Part shown: positions 57,360 to 64,000 of the stretch, in pieces
How the letters are laid out: each line of letters starts with the position of its first letter
Numbering within the stretch: the first letter of the stretch is position 1
Assembly: GCA_030867875.1 (NCBI GenBank)
Contig: JAOWCC010000577.1
Coordinates: 5,410,660 to 5,474,659, forward strand
DNA length: 64,000 nucleotides
Source: Actinernus sp. WN-2022
Taxonomy: Eukaryota > Cnidaria > Anthozoa > Actiniaria > Actinernidae
Direction: 5' to 3'
The notes under the pieces: model-generated
What the model was told of the DNA's origin: nothing
Seen by the model: only the letters and a program-made list of their open reading frames with translations
The model's database searches: none
Translations under genes and position numbers: made by a program

Positions 57360-57720
57360 TGAGTCTTGTCATATGACTATATCATATATTTAGTTTAGTT
57401 TATTTGTTCTAGTGGAAATTGTGAGCGCAATAAGTTGGAAGATTGGAAAACATACGATAAATAGTACTCGGCGTTAACAGAGCTGACATGGAGGAGTTTG
57501 TGCCGTATGCTAGCTGTCTAGATCTAGTGTGCGAAAACTGCACACAGTACCGTCGAGCTAAACTTGCCAGTAAAACTACTTCGGTCCGACATGTATAGTA
57601 CGTAGTTTGAGACTTGCCATCTAACTATATCGTATATTTAGTTCAATAGTTTAGGTGTTAAAGTGGAAACTGAGTGTGAGCGAATTAAGTTGGAAGACAA
57701 ATTGCAAAACACATGAAATC
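57360..57720 (+). repeat. Direct duplication about 245 bases apart
   Basis: CTATATCATATATTTAGTTT at about 57375 and CTATATCGTATATTTAGTTC at about 57623, each followed by GTGGAAA and TAAGTTGGAAGA. Confidence 0.6.
57488..57598 (+). CDS. Short ORF of 36 codons, unrecognised
   Basis: MEEFVPYASCLDLVCENCTQ, then YRRAKLASKTTSVRHV and a TAG stop. It holds a CxxC pair (CENC) but no known domain. A possible acceptor (TTAACAG) lies just upstream, so it could be an exon of the same unit as 57078-57151. It sits between two copies of a direct repeat (57360-57460 and 57600-57720), which argues for repeat-derived sequence. Confidence 0.2.
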   Translation: MEEFVPYASCLDLVCENCTQYRRAKLASKTTSVRHV

Positions 57721-57995
57721 TGGACTCCGAACTTTTTTGTTATCTGCTCCTATTTTATGGAACTCGTTACTACTGGAAATGAGGTCTATTGATTCTCTTT
57801 GTTCTTTTAATTCTAGTGTTAAAATTATTATTATTATTCAATTTTCCTTTTGGTATAGAATAGGGAATTACTTGTAAAACGATACGTTACAGTATCTGTA
57901 TTATTGCATATTTTTTTTAATACTTGTTGTATTGTAAAGCGCTATGGGACTTTAGGGCATGCATAGCGCTACATAAATCGATTATTATTATTATA
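57710..57995 (+). mobile_element. LINE 3' end
   Basis: The frame FLLSAPILWNSLLLEMRSID is a LINE C-terminus. The tail TTGTAAAGCGCTATGGGACT then GCGCTACATAAATC and (ATT)n is typical. Confidence 0.7.
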
Positions 57996-57999
57996 TATG

Positions 58000-58850
58000 A
58001 GCTTATATTTATGCGGCCGTTGATAAACAAACTCATAACGGTTTAGCAAACTCGTAAGGTTTTCTCAACTGGCAATCGATCTCTTCAGCGCTCAACAGTT
58101 TAGTTCGAAGCTATGCTTCAAATAAGGTACCCTAGCATAGTTGTTTTGTTAGCACAAGTATAACACAGGTAGCCCGAAAATAACAGAGGGCATATATTTT
58201 GCACTTATTGTTACTTAAGTCTTAACTTAACGCCTTCATCATTTATCTATTTAATATTTTTATATGGCTTGTATATTCTCTGTATGTGTACTATGTTTTA
58301 ATATATTTATATGAATATATTTATTATATTTATTATACTTATTATATTTTATTCCAATAATTTTATTTAAGTCTTTTTTCTTTTCTTGTATATTCACTTT
58401 GTAACTCTGTAATCATAAGTCTACATACTGTTTTTATTCTATTAGATTTCGTAGAAATCAGGCTCTATTGTTCTTAAGTTCTATACATGTATGTAACCAA
58501 ATCAACTTGCTATCCAACCATTTACGGCAGTCAACTCGAAAGCTTGTGCTCCTTTGACTGCCGTTACTTGTTCAATAACTTTTATTTTTCTTGTAACTGA
58601 ACTATTCTACTATAACTATTGCTTAATTTGACACTTAATTTGTAATTCTTTGTTAAACAGTGTAAAAAAAATGAGTTGAATTGTAAAACAAAAATAGGTA
58701 ATCTCAGAATTTTTTGGTTAAAAAAAAATCCTACCAGCAGACATTAGCTGTGTGCGTACTACCAAATAGCGATGTGACAGTACGAGGGAACTTCTACAAA
58801 CAAATATTTTTAATGACCACAATATCAAACTAATCAAACCATTAATATTG
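58000..58850. other. Intronic stretch, AT-rich, no gene recognised
   Basis: Runs of TATTTATTATA at 58300-58360. The segment 58450-58640 resembles a LINE 3' UTR with a possible hairpin (ACGGCAGTCAA / TTTGACTGCCGT). A donor-like GTGAGC with a short upstream ORF at 58858-58908 did not align to FANCI. Confidence 0.35.
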
Positions 58851-58931
58851 CTCACCTGCAATGATTCATGGGCGCACACGGGGTCACAGGTAGTAACGCA
58901 ATCGGCTGCTTTTGCAGCTTCACGCGGCATT

Positions 58932-59105
58932 TACACAGGTAACCCGAAACAACTAAGACGATAACAGAATTTGTCTTTAATTGTAAATGTTGGTTAATTA
59001 AATGATGAAATGCTTGCTAGTGTACTCGTGTTCGCTCGTGTTGAGTTCTAAATCAGATCCGCACTGCTACACAGGTAACCCGAAACAACTAAGACGATAA
59101 AACAA
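58932..59105 (+). repeat. Direct repeats of about 33 bases
   Basis: ACACAGGTAACCCGAAACAA CTAAGACGATAA occurs at 58933 and 59071. Confidence 0.85.
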
Positions 59106-59429
59106 TTGTTCCAATTTTTTGTAAAAAAAAATTGTTATTTAAATTATGAACCGCTGTGCACTCGTGTTGACTCGTGTCTTGACTCATGTGGAGTTTTAGA
59201 TCAGATGATCATAGTATTTGGATCGGAGTATTTTTGGGTTACCTGTGTTATCCTAGGGTAGCCTGGCTTACTTGAAGTCGCTCGTGTTCTACTTGTGTTC
59301 ACTCGTATACTGACTCGTGTGGAGTTTTATATGAGATCGACTGTGTGTGCGTACTTTCGCATCTGAGTGTGCGTTGTAATGTGCCAAACTCTTAGGTATA
59401 TGAGATCATCCGCGTTACCAAAGATACGC

Positions 59430-60430
59430 CGGAGTTCAAGCTGCGTGCAGCTTCTTGTTTATTGGAGTTTCTGCCTCTACTCCCAAAATAATATTCACTA
59501 TATTCGATTCAGGTAAAAATATATCAAACTCTTCCAGCCAGTCCCTTATTTCAAAATATAGATTTTTAGATTCTATACATTCAACAAATAGATGATCTAT
59601 CGTTTCTGAGTACAAATGACAAAATGAGCAACTAGGGGACTCCAGCAATTTAAACCGATAAAGATCACGATTGAGATAGAGACAGTTGTTTAATATTTTA
59701 TACTGAAAACATCTCGAATACGTATCGTTTGTAGTTTTGTACATTCTACTATAAACTGCACCCCGGTCCGGTGGGGACATCAGATTGATCCGTCTACATA
59801 TATGTCTCTGAGAAGATGGTAATCGAATTTCACGTTAATTAACCACTGATAAATCTGTTTAGTTTTAACCTTGTCAATTTCAATTCCATCCTTACTCAGA
59901 TATAAATATCTCGACGATGATCTTTCCTTATCAACCTTATCTTTATTTTGTTTTAGTAAAGTTTTCCATTTCAAAGGTATTGAATCTATAATACTAGCCC
60001 ATCGAATGTAGTCTTTTCCTTGTAATCCTTTACGTTGAGCAAATGTCCAATCAAATATTGAGTTGTCTTTACAAAGGTCACCGACTTTATTTATATTGCA
60101 TTTAGAAAATTCTTTGTAAAATACCGCCTTATTGTCAATTTTAATATGCTTATTATTCCAAAGATATTGTTCTAAGACCAGTAAATGATTATCTACTACC
60201 TCAATGGTGGCAATTTGAGGACACTTTTGTAAAAAAATGGTATATTTGATGGAATCCTTGTTACATCGAAATTATTGCATATCACATCAATTCCACCATT
60301 TTTTTCTAAATGCAAGAGAGGCAAAATATGCCATGTTTTCTCCTCCGGCTTCATGAGGTTAATAGGACATTTTATACGACTAGCTTTAATCCAAGAAGCA
60401 AGGTCGGGCAAGTTTAACATCCGTTTGTTT
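59430..60430 (-). mobile_element. Truncated LINE ORF2 C-terminus with RT zinc-binding domain
   Basis: Minus-strand frames: MLNLPDLASWIKASRIKCPI (60196-60420), KTKQIYQWLI (59780-59974) and YKILNNCLYLNRDLYRF then CSFCHLYSETIDHLFVEC (59436-59780), the Cys/His motif of the zf-RVT domain. Three frames, so it is decayed. Truncated at about 60430. Confidence 0.85.
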
Positions 60431-60469
60431 TATATTATGCCTATTTAGATACATGTCAACATTAAGGTT

Positions 60470-61822
60470 CTTCTTACCCTGCTTGCTGGCTCTTCTGTGA
60501 TTTTTTCGGTCGTTATTTTCGGATTGGGTCACCTGTGGCACGCGGTCAAATTGGGGCGAGGACGAAAATGAAGGGAGGGGGAGGGGGAGGGGGAAGGGAG
60601 GGGGAGGGGGAAGGGAGGGGAATAAAGAAGAGCCTGCACGAATGCCATTGTTTTCGGAGTATTTACCGTTCGTCCACGAACGGAAAATTCCCATTGGCTA
60701 GAATGTGACAGGTGTGAAGTTTTACATAAAGCACACACGAAACCGAATCCCCGGCGTGACAGATGTAGTTACATCGGTCGTAACACAAACGGAGACATTT
60801 CCATTCGGCTGAAATATTACTATTTTCACACTGGTCTTCTTCGTTTCTGTAACAACATCAATATTTAAATGTTGAGTGAGCACTTCATCGGCCCTTTACT
60901 CCTGTTGAACTTGAAACAAAGACTTTCTCGACGACCGCGAAGAAGTCGTTTTTATTGGTAAATTTTCAGACCGTGGTTGTGTTCTTGCCAACGGGCTTCG
61001 ATCGGGTGTCAAAACTGTTGTTGGTAGCTGGCGTTTGCTTCGAATGGCTTCAGGACTAAGACTACTGCAGCTTTATCCAGCTCCACTTACAAAGTTTTTC
61101 ACGTAAAAGTACAAATCATTGAGATTTCTAATCTTCCTCCCACAGGGATTACAAACTCGACTCGATAATTCAGGAGAATTGACAACAATGATGCATGTTA
61201 ATAGCTGTACAAAGCCGTACCACGGCTTCCTTCACGTTTGGAAGGAATAAAAAGATTATCCGTAGAAATAACTCCAGAACGACCTGGATTTTCGTACCTA
61301 ACCTTGAATCAACACTTGCAAAGGCGGCAAAAATCATCCACGGATGTTTCATTTGGTTTTCGACCTCTCTAATATACTGGTAATTACTTTCTTTGGGGTT
61401 TCTTCTTGGTCCATATGCACCGTTTGTGTTATGATTAATAGCGCAAAAATTTTGAACGTAGCCTGCCTCGCCCCAATTTGACCACGTGCCACAGGTGACC
61501 CTTTCCGAAAAGAAACGACCGAAACAATTACAGAAGAGCCGGCAAGCAGGCTATTTTGAACGTGGAGCGCTGAACCGCGATTTTCATTGGCCATTTTTTT
61601 TACATTTGGAGCGTGACGGGCTGTCAAGCGTGGTCAAGCGTGGAGGGGCGTAATACTCAAAACAATGGCATTCGTGCAGGCTCTTCTTTCTTCCCCTCCC
61701 TTCCCCATCCCTTCCCCCTCCCTTCATTTTTGTCCTCGCCCCAATTTGACCGCGTGCCACAGGTGACCCAATCCGAAAAGAAACGACCGAAAACATTACA
61801 GAAGAGCCGGCAAGCAGGCTAG
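60470..61822. mobile_element. Inverted-repeat element with pyrimidine/purine tracts
   Basis: The ends CTGCTTGCTGGCTCTTCTGT (60479) and ACAGAAGAGCCGGCAAGCAG (61797) are complementary, as are TGGGGCGAGGACGAAAATGA and AATGGCATTCGTGCAGGCTC blocks. (GGGAGG)n is paired with (CCCTTCC)n. A third partial copy of the end lies at 61470-61560. Confidence 0.85.
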
Positions 61823-61829
61823 GTTCTTC

Positions 61830-62870
61830 TCGACTAAATGTTCACCTTTGATCCATTTCGACTGCTTTCGTCGTTCCTCGTCTTTGAAACTTTTTACAAT
61901 TGACGTCTTGAGAAAATCAAACACCTGTAACAATTATAGAGAACAGTGTTACATGTTAAATAAACGTACAGGAACTTCTACTTACTTTTCTTTCCGAGTT
62001 CTTAATCTCGAGTCGGCACTACCGAGCACATTTGGTATAACCTTCTGCGGTCATTTTTGCACTAATTTTGCCTATATTTGCTTTGCGACATTTTTTTGAA
62101 TGAGCACTCACTTTTAAGCCGAACATTATACGCTTGCACAGTGGAACCTAATGATAGTAATGAAATGTTGGGACTGACTGACCAGAACTGAAAAACGCGT
62201 GCAATATGTGCAGACACTTACAAGATCTGTTCAGCCAATTATATACGTTTTTAATAGTGTCTGTGTGTTCTCTATTCTCCACGATATACGAAAACAATCT
62301 GTTCATTTTCTTGCTCACTGTGGATTTATAGTATGTTTTCTTCACACTTCTAGCTCTATATATAGAGACGGGATAAATTGATGCTGTTCACGCAAAGGTA
62401 TCTTTTATTACATCCATTTAAATCCGATTTCCACCGGCAAGCAATAAGAAAAATAATGTTCGCCGTTGTCGTCATTGCGGTCCTACTTTTTAAATGTTCG
62501 CTTTTTCAGAATGATTTCCTGAACAGGAATTCCACTATACACTCGATCCCAGACCCACCTCTACGTGCTGATGGTGTCCGTGCCTTAACTCTGAGCTATT
62601 CTAGCATTGTATTTTAGAAAAACATTTTAGCAGCTCTAGTATTATTAGTAGCAGTACTCTTAGCATCATCATTTTATTAGTAAGTTTAATTTAGTAATTT
62701 GAAGTTTCTTTACAAAGTTATTGCATTTGAAAGTAATCTTTGTAATATTTAGTATTGTAAATAGATGCACAGTTAAACTATTCTTAGTAGTAGACACACG
62801 ACGCCATAAGCTTTGTGCTTTAATCATAATCGTGTTTAAATAAAGGCATTCTATCTATCTATTGTGTGAC
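61830..62870. other. Intronic stretch, repeat 3' end, no gene recognised
   Basis: The right part ends TTTAAATAAAGGCATTCTAT CTATCTATT at about 62865, like a retroelement tail. A donor-like site at 62218 on the minus strand did not give FANCI peptide. Confidence 0.4.
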
Positions 62871-63194
62871 TTACAGTCAATATAGAGTAACGAATGCGGA
62901 TCAGTAGATAGATCGTGGCTGACTTTATCCAGAATCGCAGCACAAAGCCGAATTACTTTGGATTCACATGTGTCTTTACCGGACTGATATTATGACGCAA
63001 TGTACAGCCACGCCGTCTACAAACACGAGTACTGTGGGTTTGCTTTAGTGTTTACTTCAGGCGCTTCAAATGCGGCTAAGAACAGACTGTCACACCGAGT
63101 AGCAATCCCTTTCTCTTTGCGAATAGTACAACAGGTTATGTAACGTCCCCCATTTTATAGGCAAGAAGAGAAAGGAGATGCAATGGCTTACTAT

Positions 63195-63545
63195 ACTGCC
63201 CCCACGACCTCCCACGCACTGGAGTAGACCGGTGTGCTACCAACTGAGCTGGTAGATACACATGGTGTGTATAGCATTCTTCACTTGAGGAAAGCGATCG
63301 ACGACCTCCCACCTCACGACCTCCCACGCACTGGAGTAGACCGGTGTGCTACCAACTGAGCTGGTATGATACACACGGCGTGTATAGTATTCTTCACTTG
63401 AGGAAAGCTATCGACGACCTCCCACCTCACGACCTCCCGACCTCCCACGCACTGGAGTAGACCGGTGTGCTATCAACTGAGCTGGTATAATACACATGGT
63501 GTGTATAGCATTCTGCACTTGAGGAAAGCGATCGACTTTTTCAGG
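63195..63545 (-). repeat. Three tandem copies of a tRNA-like head (SINE-derived)
   Basis: Units of 113 and 121 bases starting at about 63204, 63317 and 63438. Reverse complement reads ACCAGCTCAGTTGGTAGCAC (tRNA A box). No B box was seen. The loop GATACACA.GG.GTGTATAG lies between copies. Confidence 0.8.
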
Positions 63546-63724
63546 GCCGTTAATACTGATAATATAGACTGGCTGAGTCACCGACATTTGAACTGCATTA
63601 TATCCATGAAGTAACAGACATGATCAAACTATGGGAAGTGCAATACGTTGTGTGGGCAAGGGGGCAAGGGTGTTTGTTCTTGATATTAGATCATGGATAA
63701 ATATAGATCTTGGTTTAGGCTTAC

Positions 63725-63805
63725 CGTTTCTTCAAACCTGTGAATCTGCGCAATAGAGAGGGCAAGGGCAACAATGAATGGTGTTAGAATCTTGCCAGGA
63801 GAACT
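63725..63805 (-). CDS. FANCI: FANCI exon (around human residues 299-325)
   Basis: An 81-base exon of 27 codons in phase 0/0. The acceptor ends in CCAG before 63805 and the donor is GTAAGC after 63725. The peptide includes LTPFIVALALSIAQIHRFEE, which aligns with human [20 protein letters not shown]. It is the most 5' FANCI exon in the window; upstream exons must lie past 64000. The next expected coding stretch (human about 326-370) was not found between here and 51147. Confidence 0.88.
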
Positions 63806-64000
63806 CTGGTTAGCCTAAACAAAAGTAAACAAACTGTGTTTACCAGCCGTCAATAGCAATACATTTTGACATAATGGGCTTTAAATAACTCGGTTTTAAC
63901 ACCAATTTCCTGACATATGTACACCGAGGGCTTACCCCAGTATGGTATGTTTAATTTGTTTGAGCTGGTGTTTTACATGTACTGTACATGTATGAGGATG

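Larger units (their letters stand above)
126..63805 (-). other. FANCI: FANCI gene, internal part (span of recognised exons)
   Basis: FANCI pairs with FANCD2 in the ID2 clamp, which is monoubiquitinated by the Fanconi core complex during interstrand crosslink repair in the nucleus. Twelve minus-strand exons with GT/AG borders encode peptide that aligns in order with the helical N-terminal half of human FANCI as I remember it. Codon phases agree at every junction between adjacent exons. Introns are 0.3 to 12.7 kb and filled with transposons and minisatellites. The first about 300 residues lie beyond the right edge, and the C-terminal half lies beyond the left edge. Two internal exon gaps remain (between 63725 and 51147, and between 6982 and 158). 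The gene call is firm; completeness in this assembly is not. Confidence 0.93.

Noticed and set aside
58858..58908. Minus-strand exon-like stretch (ADCVTTCDPVCAHESLQ) before GTGAGC
   Set aside because: Neither frame aligns with the missing FANCI segment, and the upstream acceptor is poor.
62148..62345. Minus-strand frame KKMNRLFSYIVENREHTDTI with donor GTAAGT
   Set aside because: No acceptor at a suitable place and no similarity to FANCI in this interval.

Overview
The window looks like a piece of an animal nuclear genome, most likely an anthozoan cnidarian (coral-like). It is AT-rich, intron-rich and packed with decayed CR1-type LINEs, one Gypsy LTR element, tRNA-headed SINEs, many inverted-repeat (MITE or foldback) elements and minisatellites. 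The taxon is an inference from style and gene content; no marker gene fixes it. There are no bacterial-type operons, rRNA genes or CRISPR arrays.

The main gene is FANCI (Fanconi anaemia group I, partner of FANCD2), on the minus strand. It enters across the right edge and runs almost the full window. Twelve exons were recovered by reading splice junctions and comparing the peptide with the human protein as remembered (roughly human residues 299 to 670): 63725-63805, 51065-51147, 48673-48752, 47950-48037, 43869-43927, 39270-39341, 26505-26575, 15555-15615, 12324-12450, 11524-11579, 9939-10007 and 6982-7083. A 33-base candidate lies at 126-158. Junction phases match across every adjacent pair. 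Two stretches of expected coding sequence were not found: one between 63725 and 51147, one between 6982 and 158. The exon at 26505-26575 carries the lysine equivalent to human K523, the monoubiquitination site. The exon at 12324-12450 carries three SQ sites equivalent to the ATR-phosphorylated cluster.

The most striking signal is that the K523 exon is the first unit of a six-copy, 73-bp tandem array (26138-26575). Each unit repeats the exon body and its 5' splice site. Part of the SQ-cluster exon is also repeated, four times, in the adjacent intron (11785-12034). Three further large arrays lie in FANCI introns: 81 bp x about 25 (13147-15180), 14 bp x about 73 (38038-39063), and 64- and 69-bp arrays inside two copies of one repeat family (6139-6763 and 42886-43370).

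A complete intronless Maf-family bZIP gene (4029-4619, plus strand) sits antisense in FANCI intron space. A possible extra first exon (16356-16480, minus) ends in a phase that would join it to the FANCI exon at 15555-15615.

Layout from left to right: 1-7100, small palindromic elements, the Maf gene, a minisatellite and a FANCI exon. 7100-12500, MITEs and three FANCI exons. 12500-16500, the 81-bp array, one exon and the candidate alternative first exon. 16500-26100, MITEs and three plus-strand LINE pieces. 26100-27060, the K523 exon array. 27104-32052, a Gypsy element with target duplications. 32200-37335, a repeat copy and two LINEs, one with a perfect 2A peptide motif. 38038-39341, the 14-bp array and one exon. 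39700-47930, a foldback element, repeats, LINE remnants and one exon. 47950-51147, three exons with a LINE and a MITE between. 51200-63550, repeats of many kinds. 63725-63805, the most 5' FANCI exon seen.
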